A stretch of 64,000 bases of DNA from Pseudobdellovibrionaceae bacterium. Its GTDB lineage: Bacteria > Bdellovibrionota > Bdellovibrionia > Bdellovibrionales > Bdellovibrionaceae. The notes beneath the pieces were generated by a model that was given only the letters and a program-made list of their open reading frames with translations, was not told the origin of the DNA and made no database searches. Position numbers and translations under genes: made by a program. Positions 16,254 to 24,912 of the stretch are shown here, piece after piece. Every line of letters begins with the position of its first letter. The stretch's first letter is position 1. The stretch covers positions 1 to 64,000 of the forward strand of contig JAOASS010000003.1 of the NCBI GenBank assembly GCA_030158485.1. The letters run 5' to 3'.

Positions 16254-17249
16254 ATGAGTTATCATATTCAACTTCCGCGATTTGAAGGTCCACTTGATTT
16301 GCTTCTTTATCTGATCAGAAAAGAAGAAATGAATATTATGGAAATTGAAATCCATAAAATCACAGCTCAGTATTTAGAATTTATTCAACTCATGAAAGAA
16401 CTCGATTTGGAAGTCGCAGGCGAATTTGTCGCGATGGCAGCGACTTTATTGCAAATTAAATCAAAGCTTTTATTGCCGACTTATAACGAACAAGGCGAAG
16501 TCATTGAAACAGAAGATCCTAGGAAAGAATTAGTTCAAAGACTTTTAGAGTACGAAAAGTACAAAGAAGCGGCGAAAGCTTTGTTAGACCGACCCTGGTT
16601 AGGCCGGGATATTTGGACCCGTGGAGTTCGTGAAAAACTAGGGGACGTGGAAGAAGAAATTGTTCTTGAAGACAATGCTCTGTTTTCATTAATCTCGATG
16701 TATCGTGGTGTTTTAAGACTGGCTAAGAAAAAAATCCATCAAGTCGCGGCGAAAACGCAAAGTATTTCCAGCCGAATTATGGAATTAAAAAAGTATCTAG
16801 TTGTCGGTCAGAAAATCAGCTTCTTTTCAATTATCGAAGGGGCTGAAGACATGCTCCGCCAAAAACTCATCACTTTTTTATCTTTATTAGAATTAGGAAA
16901 ATTAGGTTTTGCGACGCTTTATCAAACCGATGTTTATCAAGATATTTGGGTTGAAACAACTCGTCCGATTGAAAACGATGTGCTTTCCAGCGTTGAAGAA
17001 TACGATAAAATTCATTCGGATCAAGCGGCTGATGATTTGTTTATGAAAGCAGAAGCGGCTCAGAATAATAATCAAGTTATTGAAGATGAAGAATTTATTA
17101 TGAAGGAATCTTACCAGGAAGTATCTGAAGAAGAAGAATCTTTGTTTGTGACTGAAGAAGTGGCCAGTGATGAAGAAATTCTTCAAGCAGAAAACGAATT
17201 AAAAGAAAATAAAATTGATTTTGATCATTCAGGGGAAACAAATGTCTGA
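16254..17249 (+). CDS. scpA: Segregation and condensation protein A
   Basis: A 331-residue kleisin subunit of the bacterial SMC-ScpAB complex, which organises and segregates chromosomes. The beginning FEGPLDLLLYLIRKEEMNI and the segment VAMAATLLQIKSKLLLP are family hallmarks. The C-terminus is longer and more acidic than usual (repeated Glu runs after about residue 255). No clear ribosome-binding site is present; TTGTAA about 40 nt upstream with GAAATT at the leaderless distance is a weak promoter candidate. The 3' end overlaps scpB by 8 nt. Confidence 0.95.
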   Translation: MSYHIQLPRFEGPLDLLLYLIRKEEMNIMEIEIHKITAQYLEFIQLMKELDLEVAGEFVAMAATLLQIKSKLLLPTYNEQGEVIETEDPRKELVQRLLEYEKYKEAAKALLDRPWLGRDIWTRGVREKLGDVEEEIVLEDNALFSLISMYRGVLRLAKKKIHQVAAKTQSISSRIMELKKYLVVGQKISFFSIIEGAEDMLRQKLITFLSLLELGKLGFATLYQTDVYQDIWVETTRPIENDVLSSVEEYDKIHSDQAADDLFMKAEAAQNNNQVIEDEEFIMKESYQEVSEEEESLFVTEEVASDEEILQAENELKENKIDFDHSGETNV

Positions 17250-18378
17250 AGAAAAAGAATTTGAAGAAGTGGACGCAGAAGAAATCATATTAGAAGAAGA
17301 ATTGGAAGCGTCGCCGTTTTCAGATGACCAACCCGAAGAAGAATCAGAAGAAGATTTACTGGCGGTTGTTGAAGAATTAGAAGCAGCTGAAATTTCAATT
17401 GAAGGATCAGAACTGGATAGTTTTGAGTCCGCTGCGATTGAAGAAGTCGAATTTATTGAAGACGAACATGCTGAAAGTATTATTGAAAGCCTTCTATTTG
17501 CTTCTGATAAATCAGTTAGCATTCCCACACTAAGGGAACTTTTTAAAGGAACTAATATTTCTCGTGATCATATTAAACGTATTATTGAACGTTTAAGTGT
17601 TGAATATGCGGGTGCAAAACGGGGCGTGGTTTTAGAAGAAGTATCTGGTGGATTTCAGTTGCGCACAAAAGTTGATAATATGAAATTCTTAAGACGACTT
17701 CTTCGGGGCCGATCCTTTAAGCTCTCGGGGCCAGCTTTAGAAGTTCTTTCAATTGTGGCTTATAAACAGCCTGTGATTAAAGCTGAAATTGATGATATTC
17801 GCGGCGTTGAATCCGGTCATTTGCTTCGAGCTTTAATGGAAAAAGGGCTGGTGAATTTTGAAGGGAAAAGCGAACTTCCAGGTCGTCCGATGCAATATGC
17901 AACGACTCGAAAATTTTTAGAAATCTTTGGCCTTCGTAATTTAAAAGAACTTCCCACTCTTTCTCAAATTGACGAACTCTTGCCAGAAGGAATTGGGGCA
18001 GAAGAAGAAAAGAAAGAAACGCTTTCTCAGGTAACTGATTCGATGGCTCAAGCGATCCATTCATCTTACTCTGATGGTGAAGAAGAATTGGAAAAAATCC
18101 AAGCCGAGCTTTTAACTGTGGATACGACAACTTCCTTTTTTGAAGAAGAAAAGAAACGGATTAAAGAAGAAGAAAAGCGTCAAAAAGCCCAAGATATCCG
18201 GGAAGCTGTTGCTGTTGGTGAAGCGGTTGAAACCAAAGATCTGCGTTGGCTTGCAAAGTATGAAGCTGAACAAGCGGCTTTAGTAGCAACTCCCGTTCCT
18301 GTGGAAGTTTCATTTGAAACAACAGACGCTCAAGTCACTTCAGAATCGCTTGTTGAAGTCAGTGACCAAGAAAGTTGA
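17242..18378 (+). CDS. scpB: Segregation and condensation protein B
   Basis: Partner of ScpA in the SMC complex. The conserved tandem winged-helix core runs from about ESLLFASDKSVS to RKFLEIFGLRNLKELP, with AYKQPVIKAEIDDIRGV as the best signature. At 378 residues it is nearly twice the usual size: an acidic N-terminal extension of about 70 residues and a long charged C-terminal tail flank the core. ATG 17242 follows CAGGGGA; the longer frame would begin with TTG 17215 and is less likely. The stop lies 3 nt from the convergent lipoprotein gene. Confidence 0.94.
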   Translation: MSEEKEFEEVDAEEIILEEELEASPFSDDQPEEESEEDLLAVVEELEAAEISIEGSELDSFESAAIEEVEFIEDEHAESIIESLLFASDKSVSIPTLRELFKGTNISRDHIKRIIERLSVEYAGAKRGVVLEEVSGGFQLRTKVDNMKFLRRLLRGRSFKLSGPALEVLSIVAYKQPVIKAEIDDIRGVESGHLLRALMEKGLVNFEGKSELPGRPMQYATTRKFLEIFGLRNLKELPTLSQIDELLPEGIGAEEEKKETLSQVTDSMAQAIHSSYSDGEEELEKIQAELLTVDTTTSFFEEEKKRIKEEEKRQKAQDIREAVAVGEAVETKDLRWLAKYEAEQAALVATPVPVEVSFETTDAQVTSESLVEVSDQES

Positions 18379-18381
18379 TTT

Positions 18382-18870
18382 TTACTGTTTGATTAAGTTG
18401 GTTGAAATCACTTTAAAAGGTGGTCGTATTTGTAAGCCTTGTGAATCGATGACAACCAACTGGGCCGTTAAATTGTAAGATCCGTTTGGTGCGCCCTGAA
18501 GACTGACAGGAAAATAAAATTTACCCTGATTGCATCTTGCAGTAAATCCTGATGGAAAAAAATTTGTTACTTGTGAACCGTTATAAGTGACTCGAACATC
18601 AAAATAATTTTGAGGGTAGACAGAGGCATAGCAGTCGCCTGAAACTTCAGCAAAACTGTTTCCAGCTGCCATCATGTTATTAACTGGCGTGCTCAGTAAA
18701 ATTTTAGTTTCTGATTCGTCGGGGATTCCCTGGGCACAGCTTTTTTGCGGGCAATCAGTCAAGGCGACGGCATCTGTGATCAGGTCGCCTTCCAGTGAGC
18801 TCGTGCAAGACATTTGGAAGCTGGATAAAATAATAAGTAGAATAGAATATTTAAAAAAGAATTGGTTCAT
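18382..18870 (-). CDS. Hypothetical lipoprotein
   Basis: A 162-residue lipoprotein with a hydrophobic helix and lipobox FQMSC (Cys22). The rest is predicted to be beta-rich, with four further Cys residues (DCPQKSC, GDCYAS, ARCNQG) that may form disulfides. The frame extends to 18891, but the ATG at 18870 follows a G-rich ribosome-binding site (GGGGGG) and begins the signal sequence. No family recognised. Copy 4 of the 17-bp palindrome lies 152 nt upstream. Confidence 0.75.
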   Translation of the reverse strand: MNQFFFKYSILLIILSSFQMSCTSSLEGDLITDAVALTDCPQKSCAQGIPDESETKILLSTPVNNMMAAGNSFAEVSGDCYASVYPQNYFDVRVTYNGSQVTNFFPSGFTARCNQGKFYFPVSLQGAPNGSYNLTAQLVVIDSQGLQIRPPFKVISTNLIKQ

Positions 18871-19022
18871 TATTTCTACCCCCCGGCACACACAAATCTA
18901 TAAAAAGAAATAGTTTCACAATTGAAACTTTAAACTTCTTCTAGTTCTAGTACTATCTTATCGGTGAAGTCGCCCTTTTGATAAGGGTGTGAATCAAAAT
19001 AGGACAATTTTTTTAAATTAAG

Positions 19023-19039
19023 TGTCCTGATTCGGGACA
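19023..19039 (-). promoter_or_regulatory. 17-bp palindromic operator-like site (copy 4)
   Basis: On the minus strand the site reads TGTCCCGAATCAGGACA; with one flanking base on each side the palindrome grows to AGTGTCC...GGACACT. It is the most symmetric copy, placed between the nrd operon's last gene and the lipoprotein gene 18382-18870. Confidence 0.5.
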
Positions 19040-19062
19040 CTCCGGTGTTGCGTTGCAGAACC

Positions 19063-19764
19063 TCAGTGAGCGCGTTTTTGTCTGACAAAACTAGGTTTGC
19101 GGTCAGCGGGAATCGGGGACTCTTCAAACTCGTTCAGTGTCAGGCCTAAACCGGACTGAACGAGTCGGGCTTTAAATGCAGGGTGCCCAACGATTTCATA
19201 AAAAGCTTTCCAAGATAATTTTCGGTCCGGTGAATTTGTAGGAACGGAAAGTCCCCAAACATCCAAATCAGAAAGTGACGAGCTCAGGCTTTTCCAAAAA
19301 AGTGCTAAATAAACTTTTTCCCAATCCTGCTTTCTAAAATCCGCAGCCAAAAAAGAAAAAAGTGGAACCCTGATTCGGGCTTTTTCCAAAAGCGAAACTT
19401 GATTGAGCTGTTGCATTCTTTTATGTTCGATCAGAAGTAAATGAGCCCCATGGCCCGTAACTGTTTTAATTTCCCAATCTGTAGGCTCATCGATCACGAT
19501 AATATTAAGATTCCAATCTTGGAATTTGAGGTCTTTAAAAATTTTGGCTAAATCATCTGACTCTGTATACAGAATCACATTTTGAGCATCACTTTCCCAA
19601 ATACGGAAGGATCCAGAGGGTGAAGTCGAGCCTAGATAAAATCCCCAAGTTCCTAAAATCAAGAGGAACAGAGTCCAACTTAAAAACTCCAAAGGAATTT
19701 TTTTAAATCCTTCGGAGTTTAAAGTTTTTAAAGAAAATAAAAGCTTTTTAAAAAGCCTCGTCAA
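19063..19764 (-). CDS. Hypothetical membrane-anchored protein at the end of the nrd operon
   Basis: About 233 residues with one N-terminal transmembrane helix (LEFLSWTLFLLILGTWGFYL) and a soluble domain likely outside the cytoplasm. The sequence WGLSVPTNSPDRKLSWKAF faintly recalls periplasmic solute-binding proteins, but I cannot assign it. The frame goes up to 19815, deep inside nrdB; a TTG at 19764 with AGG upstream leaves a 17-nt overlap and is more natural. Co-transcription with nrdAB is likely, which makes its function worth a look. Confidence 0.6.
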   Translation of the reverse strand: MTRLFKKLLFSLKTLNSEGFKKIPLEFLSWTLFLLILGTWGFYLGSTSPSGSFRIWESDAQNVILYTESDDLAKIFKDLKFQDWNLNIIVIDEPTDWEIKTVTGHGAHLLLIEHKRMQQLNQVSLLEKARIRVPLFSFLAADFRKQDWEKVYLALFWKSLSSSLSDLDVWGLSVPTNSPDRKLSWKAFYEIVGHPAFKARLVQSGLGLTLNEFEESPIPADRKPSFVRQKRAH

Positions 19765-20746
19765 AACTAACCTGGCCCGTGACTCCGACTTGATAAGCTG
19801 AAACTCTTCTTTCAAAGAAATTGGTCAGCTCTTGCGCGTCTTGTAGTTCCATAAAGCCGAAGGGATTTTTAACATTGTAGCGGGGAGTGATGCTCAAGCT
19901 TTCAAGTCTCATGTCGGCCACGTATTCTAAGTACTGTCGCATATCTTTAATTGAAAGTCCTGCGACTCCCATTTGCAAAATATCTTCAGCAAAAGCCATT
20001 TCGCATTCAATCGCTTCTTCGATCATTTGTGTGATCATTTCATTCATTTGTTCATTAAAAAGTTCGGGTTCTTCTGTTCGAGCAACACGGATCACTTCAG
20101 ATGCAAAAGCAATGTGCATGCTTTCGTCTCTGAAAACCCAATTGGTTCCTGCTGCTAATCCCGCAAGAAGTCCTTTGGATCTTAAAAAGTAAACGTAAGC
20201 AAAAGCCGCAAAGAAAAACAGTCCTTCAATACAAGTGGCAAAACAAGCCATGTTCATAATGAATCGACGGCGATCTTCTAAAGTATTTAATTCGTTCAGT
20301 TCGTTAATTGAATCCATCCACTTAAAGCAAAACTGGGCCTTTTTTTGGATCGAAGGAATATTTTCAATAGCCGAAAAAGCTTTTGCCCTTTCATCTGGAT
20401 GCGGGATGTAATTGTCTAATAGTGTAAGATAAAATTGAACGTGCAAAGCTTCTTCGTAAAGTTGGCGACTTAAATAAAGTCGAGCTTCAGGTGAATTAAC
20501 GTGTTTATAAAGATTAAGAACAAGATTGTTCCCAACAATTGAATCACCAGTTGCAAAAAAAGCCACCAAGCGCGCGATTAAATGTTTTTCACTTGGGGAC
20601 AGTTTTTGATTTAAGTCGACAAGGTCTGTTGAGAAATCAACTTCATCAACAGTCCAAGTATTTTTAATCCCGTTTTTATACATTTCGAAAAAAATAGGAT
20701 ATTTCATAGGTCTTAAAGTGAGATTAAATCCAGGGCTGAGTATCAT
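19748..20746 (-). CDS. nrdB: Ribonucleoside-diphosphate reductase, beta subunit (class Ia)
   Basis: A 332-residue radical-generating subunit of aerobic ribonucleotide reductase. Iron ligands are seen in ATGDSIVGNN (Asp), EEALH (Glu, His) and, later, ECEMAF and FRDESMH. The radical Tyr is present four residues after the first ligand His (HVQFY), so the classical tyrosyl-radical chemistry is expected. An AAAGGA precedes the ATG. It follows nrdA by 21 nt in the same operon. Confidence 0.95.
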   Translation of the reverse strand: MILSPGFNLTLRPMKYPIFFEMYKNGIKNTWTVDEVDFSTDLVDLNQKLSPSEKHLIARLVAFFATGDSIVGNNLVLNLYKHVNSPEARLYLSRQLYEEALHVQFYLTLLDNYIPHPDERAKAFSAIENIPSIQKKAQFCFKWMDSINELNELNTLEDRRRFIMNMACFATCIEGLFFFAAFAYVYFLRSKGLLAGLAAGTNWVFRDESMHIAFASEVIRVARTEEPELFNEQMNEMITQMIEEAIECEMAFAEDILQMGVAGLSIKDMRQYLEYVADMRLESLSITPRYNVKNPFGFMELQDAQELTNFFERRVSAYQVGVTGQVSFDEAF

Positions 20747-20767
20747 AATATTTTTTAATCCTTTCTT

Positions 20768-23266
20768 TTATTGGCAAGCTTCGCAAGCTTCAGGGTTATC
20801 AAGACTGCAAGCAATGACTTCGCTTTCAGAATATTGTTTTTGAGGCGAAGCGGGATCAATCGATGAGTTCATCAAAGCTTGGGCTGAAATTGTAGGAGCA
20901 CTAGTTGTTTCTTTAGTTGAAGCTTTAACTGTTGTTTTTGCGATGGAAGTCGCAGGTCGACCACGTAGGTAATAAGTAGTTTTAATTCCATTTTTCCAAG
21001 CATACATGTACATGCTTGAAAGTTTTCCGATTGTGGGCGATTCGATGAAAAGATTTAAACTTTGGGATTGATCAATAAAGGCCCCGCGCCCAGCAGCCAT
21101 ATCAATCAAAGCTTTCATCGGAACTTCCCAAACTGTTCGGAATAAGTTTCTGATATCAGCAGGAATTGTTGCGATATCTTGAATTGAACCTTCAGCGAGC
21201 TTGATATCCGTTCGTAATTCTTCAGTCCACATACCAAGAGCTTTGAGTTCTGTGACTAAATATTTATTAATCTGCAAAAATTCACCAGAAAGGGTTTCTC
21301 TTTTAAACAAGTTGCTAATTTGAGGCTCTGTTGCTTCATAACAGCCGACGATGCTCGCAATAGTCGCGGTAGGAGCAATCGCAAGCAGTAAAGAATTACG
21401 TAAACCTGTTTTTAAAATCTTTTCACGCAAAGCTGTCCAGCGTTTTTCGTCGGCGGGTTTAACTCCCCACAGGTCAAACTGCAAAAGCCCTTTTGCTGCT
21501 TTTGTTTCTTTAAAATTTAAATGAGGCCCCTGTTTTTCTGCTAATTCAGCACTTGTGACAAGGGCGTTGTAGTAGATTTCTTCTTGGATTTGAGAAGAAA
21601 GCATTTTGGCTTTTTCTGAATCAAAAGGAAGTCTGAGCTGAAAAAAAGCATCTTGTAGACCCATAATTCCAAGGCCTACGGGTCTCCACTTTTTATTGGA
21701 AGTTTCAGCTGAACCGATCGGGTAGAAGTTAATATCAACAACACGGTCTAAGTATTTAACAGCCGTTCGGACAGTGCGCGCCAGTTTTTCAAAATCAAAT
21801 GCGCCGTTCGTAATATGTCTTCCTAAGTTCACAGAACCGAGATTGCAAACAGCTGTTTCTTTGTCGTTTGTGACTTCAAGAATTTCAGTGCACAAGTTTG
21901 ATAAGTGAATGACATTTTGTGGTTCGCCTGTTTGGTTTGATTTGATATTGGAAGCATCTTTAAAAGTCATCCAACCATTTCCAGTTTGAGCCAATGTTTT
22001 CATCATTCGCTGGTAAAGATCTCGGGCTGGAATCTGTTTGATATAAATTTTTTGTGCTTCGGCTTCTGTGTAAGCTTTTTCGAAAGCTTCTCCGTATAAG
22101 TCAACCAATTCAGGGACTCGGCGTGGGTCGAATAAGGACCACATTTGATCAGATTCAACACGCTTCATAAATAAGTCAGGTACCCAGTTTGCTAAATTGA
22201 TATTGTGAGTGCGCTTGGCTTCGTCGCCTGTGTTATCCCGAAGTTCTAAAAACTCTTCAACATCAGCGTGCCAAGTTTCAAGATAAATACAAGCTGCCCC
22301 TTTACGTTTTCCACCTTGATTAACGGCGGCCACGGAAGAGTCTAAAGTTTTAAGCCAAGGAATAATTCCATTTGAATGGCCGTTGGTTCCTTTAATTAAA
22401 GATCCACGGGATCTGACTCGAGAATACGCTACCCCGATCCCGCCCGCAAATTTAGAAAGCAAAGCAATATCCGTGTACTTGTCATAAATAGATTTAAGGT
22501 CATCAAGAGGGGAATCAAGTAGGTAACAAGAACTCATTTGCGGTCTTAAAGTTCCTGAATTAAAAAGAGTCGGAGTTGAGGGCATGTAGTCATGAGAAGA
22601 AATTAAACGATAAAACTCAATGGCTTCTTCAACTTGAGTCGAAAGACCACAAGCCACCCGCATAAAGAAATACTGAGGAGTTTCAAAAACCTGACGCGAA
22701 GTGGGGTTTTTTAAAAGATAACGATCATAGATTGTTCGTAAACCAAAGTATTCAAAACGATCCGTGCGATAAGGTTCGATAGCCGCGCACAAAGCCGCTT
22801 TATGGGTTTGCACAAACTGATAGAGCGATTCGCTTAAAAGCCCATTTTTAAAACCATAAGTAACACTGTCAGCAAAAGACCCCAATTTTTGGCTTCGAAC
22901 TTCTTCATCAATGTAAGTTGCCAGCAAGCGAGCCGCAAGCTTCGAGTATTCCGGTTCTTCGCCAATCAAAAGCGAAGCTGTTTGGATACAAAGATTATCA
23001 AGCTCTTTCGTTGTCGCACCATCATACAAGCCCGAAATAGCTTTAGTGGCCACCCGCAAAGGGTCGACCATGCGCAAACCCTGACAAAGATGAGTCACGC
23101 GTTCTACAATTTTAGTTACGTCAACGGGCTCAAGAGAGCCGTCTCTTTTTCGAACGCGCATCGTGTGTGCTTGGTTATTCATATCGGGCGATAAGTTTGT
23201 CCCGTAGACAGTTCCGTTGCTTGTTGTGTTATTCGAAGTTGAAAATCCGTTTTCGATGTGGCTCAT
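20768..23266 (-). CDS. nrdA: Ribonucleoside-diphosphate reductase, alpha subunit
   Basis: An 832-residue catalytic subunit that reduces ribonucleoside diphosphates. An N-terminal ATP-cone (RVRKRDGSLEPVDVTKIVERV, about residues 37-130) gives allosteric control. Catalytic cysteines lie in SSCYLLDSP, NLCTEI and AVCNLGS, and the C-terminal pair Cys828/Cys831 (EACEACQ) passes electrons from thioredoxin or glutaredoxin. A GAGGGG ribosome-binding site precedes the start. Upstream are a long leader, a short ORF and an NrdR-like box. Confidence 0.96.
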   Translation of the reverse strand: MSHIENGFSTSNNTTSNGTVYGTNLSPDMNNQAHTMRVRKRDGSLEPVDVTKIVERVTHLCQGLRMVDPLRVATKAISGLYDGATTKELDNLCIQTASLLIGEEPEYSKLAARLLATYIDEEVRSQKLGSFADSVTYGFKNGLLSESLYQFVQTHKAALCAAIEPYRTDRFEYFGLRTIYDRYLLKNPTSRQVFETPQYFFMRVACGLSTQVEEAIEFYRLISSHDYMPSTPTLFNSGTLRPQMSSCYLLDSPLDDLKSIYDKYTDIALLSKFAGGIGVAYSRVRSRGSLIKGTNGHSNGIIPWLKTLDSSVAAVNQGGKRKGAACIYLETWHADVEEFLELRDNTGDEAKRTHNINLANWVPDLFMKRVESDQMWSLFDPRRVPELVDLYGEAFEKAYTEAEAQKIYIKQIPARDLYQRMMKTLAQTGNGWMTFKDASNIKSNQTGEPQNVIHLSNLCTEILEVTNDKETAVCNLGSVNLGRHITNGAFDFEKLARTVRTAVKYLDRVVDINFYPIGSAETSNKKWRPVGLGIMGLQDAFFQLRLPFDSEKAKMLSSQIQEEIYYNALVTSAELAEKQGPHLNFKETKAAKGLLQFDLWGVKPADEKRWTALREKILKTGLRNSLLLAIAPTATIASIVGCYEATEPQISNLFKRETLSGEFLQINKYLVTELKALGMWTEELRTDIKLAEGSIQDIATIPADIRNLFRTVWEVPMKALIDMAAGRGAFIDQSQSLNLFIESPTIGKLSSMYMYAWKNGIKTTYYLRGRPATSIAKTTVKASTKETTSAPTISAQALMNSSIDPASPQKQYSESEVIACSLDNPEACEACQ

Positions 23267-23279
23267 CGACTAACCCCTC

Positions 23280-23432
23280 TTAAATCATCTTGAAGTCCCG
23301 CTCTTCCCCACGAAGAACGGGAACAAATTTGTTCCACGACTTGTTCATCCTGTCGAGCTTAAAAATTTCAGAAACAATTTCTGACTTTTTATTTTCGAGC
23401 AGCTGCACAAATCTTAAAAATTCTAAACTCAT
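23280..23432 (-). CDS. 50-residue ORF in the nrdA leader
   Basis: An ATG at 23432 opens 50 codons ending with TAA at 23280, 13 nt before the nrdA start codon. The product begins MSLEFLRFVQLLENKKSEIV and ends with GEERDFKMI; its mix of hydrophobic and charged residues looks like a real, helical protein. Its own ribosome-binding site is weak, but a 25-codon ORF ends 4 nt before its ATG, so coupled translation is possible. It may be a small regulator of the reductase or a leader peptide. I know of no matching family. Confidence 0.4.
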   Translation of the reverse strand: MSLEFLRFVQLLENKKSEIVSEIFKLDRMNKSWNKFVPVLRGEERDFKMI

Positions 23433-23928
23433 TTTACTTGGATCTTGAGAAGCGGCACTCCGCCGACGAAAGTCCAGCTTTAGCTGGATATTCTGCTCTT
23501 GAAAAACTCATGATAAGTTTTCAAGAAACCCTTTTTGTTCCTCCCTGATCCAGGCTTTCGCTCTATATCTAGTGGTCCGATTCGGGGGCCTTGTCCATAA
23601 GGCCTATTCATCTCTTGAATCAAGATTGACCATAAATTTTCTCTAAATCAACACTGAATCTTCAAACTGGACTCATTTTTCTTATTTTTTTTGGATGCTG
23701 CTTATCATTTGAGCAAGTCATTTCGGTCGCTTGACAAAACTTAAATGGAATTTTTTTAAGCAACAAAGCCTTCAAACTAAGCATTAATTAACAGTGAAAG
23801 TATGAGAGTCATCACTCATTCATGTATCTTAAGACTTTGTGCAAGGTAGAACTGATTCTAAGAAGAGCATATCAGATTGTTTCACTTTCTTAAATTGATG
23901 AAAGAGTGACTTCTTAAATTGAAGTTGA
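23433..23928. other. nrd leader and non-coding stretch
   Basis: About 500 nt without a convincing gene. It holds hairpins at 23473-23488 (TCCAGCT arms) and 23498-23525 (CTTGAAAA arms with a bulge), a GGCCTT/AAGGCC stem around 23600, and the NrdR-like box. A second, weaker match to the box (CTCTAAATCAACAC, 23641-23654) is 79 nt away, further than the usual spacing of paired boxes. The far end, 23700-23928, shows nothing I can name. Confidence 0.4.
23562..23576 (-). promoter_or_regulatory. NrdR-box-like site upstream of nrdAB
   Basis: The minus strand reads CCACTAGATATAGAG, close to the NrdR box consensus ACACTATATATAGTG. NrdR is the ATP/dATP-sensing repressor of ribonucleotide reductase genes. 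Sites usually come in pairs about 31 bp apart; a second clear copy is missing here. Confidence 0.5.
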
Positions 23929-24867
23929 TCAGACTGACAGAAATTGTTTCCCTTGAAAAGCTTGATGCTGATTGAGCCAGTCAATTAAAAACTGATGAGT
24001 GCCCATTTTATGGCCTGTCCAAGCGGGTGCGATCAGTTCATTTTTTCTTGAAGCATGAGCCGCTAATCGATGAATGTAAATTCGAGGCGATAAGTGTTCT
24101 AAGAATATTTGTAAGCGCTGAGCATACTGATCTTTTTCGATAGGCGTAAATTTTCCCTGGGCGTATAAATGTTCAAGCCCTGTGTCTTTGAGAACATGCA
24201 CATGATGAAGTTTAATATTTGTAATCGGTAGATCATTACAAATGCGGGCTGTTTCAATCATTTGTTGGTCGGTTTCCCCAGGCCAGCCAAACATTAAGTG
24301 AATTCCTAAATCCACAGCTGTTTTTTTTGAGATTTGCTCAATTGCTTTAAAAGATTGAAGACGATCGTGGCCCCGTTTCATGTAGATAAGTTGATCATCA
24401 AAAAAACTTTGGACTCCAAGTTCAACTGCAACAAAAGATTTTTGATGGTATTCATTCCAAAGCTCAAGAACAGCTTTGGATAAACAATCGGGTCTGGTGC
24501 CAACAACAAGGCCGCGGATTCCGTCAAAAGAAAGGGCGATATCAAAATGCGTTCGTAGGCTTTGAAGTTTCGTAAAAGTATTGGTGTAAGCTTGAAAATA
24601 AACTAAAAAATCCTGAGCTTTAAATTTATTTTGGATATGGGTTTTGTATTTCTCGATCTGTGCGTGAAGCGGCAAATCAAAAGCTTCAGAGCGGGCGGCG
24701 GAGCCCCAAACATCGCAGAATAAACAAGTTTCCATGCCCCGTAAACCTTCACGGTTCGGGCAAGTTTCGACAACGGCCACAGGAACTTTGTAGACTTTGC
24801 GTCCAAAAAGCTTCTTGTAATGGGCTGAAATCGGGTTAAAAGGAAGGCCTAACCAATCAGTTTTCAT
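23929..24867 (-). CDS. Radical SAM protein, YhcC-like (TIGR01212 type)
   Basis: A 312-residue radical SAM protein. The first cluster Cys lies in VVETCPNREG and the CxxC pair in ETCLFCD, giving the unusual long first gap typical of the YhcC family. Later motifs include FQAYTNT, GVQS and HLMFGWPGE. The family's reaction is not established. The frame opens at 24939 within the divergent gene; the family start MKTDWLG is at 24867. TTGACA at suitable distance (17-nt spacer, -10-like GCAAAT, 9 nt to ATG) makes this another possible leaderless gene. Confidence 0.88.
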   Translation of the reverse strand: MKTDWLGLPFNPISAHYKKLFGRKVYKVPVAVVETCPNREGLRGMETCLFCDVWGSAARSEAFDLPLHAQIEKYKTHIQNKFKAQDFLVYFQAYTNTFTKLQSLRTHFDIALSFDGIRGLVVGTRPDCLSKAVLELWNEYHQKSFVAVELGVQSFFDDQLIYMKRGHDRLQSFKAIEQISKKTAVDLGIHLMFGWPGETDQQMIETARICNDLPITNIKLHHVHVLKDTGLEHLYAQGKFTPIEKDQYAQRLQIFLEHLSPRIYIHRLAAHASRKNELIAPAWTGHKMGTHQFLIDWLNQHQAFQGKQFLSV

Positions 24868-24912
24868 CAAGAACTGATTTGCATAAGAAACAATTAGGAT
24901 GTCAATCAAAGC

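Noticed and set aside
19055-19062. Another copy of GCAGAACC
   Set aside because: The 8-mer alone is expected about twice in 64 kb on both strands, and no complementary arm or extended match is present here.
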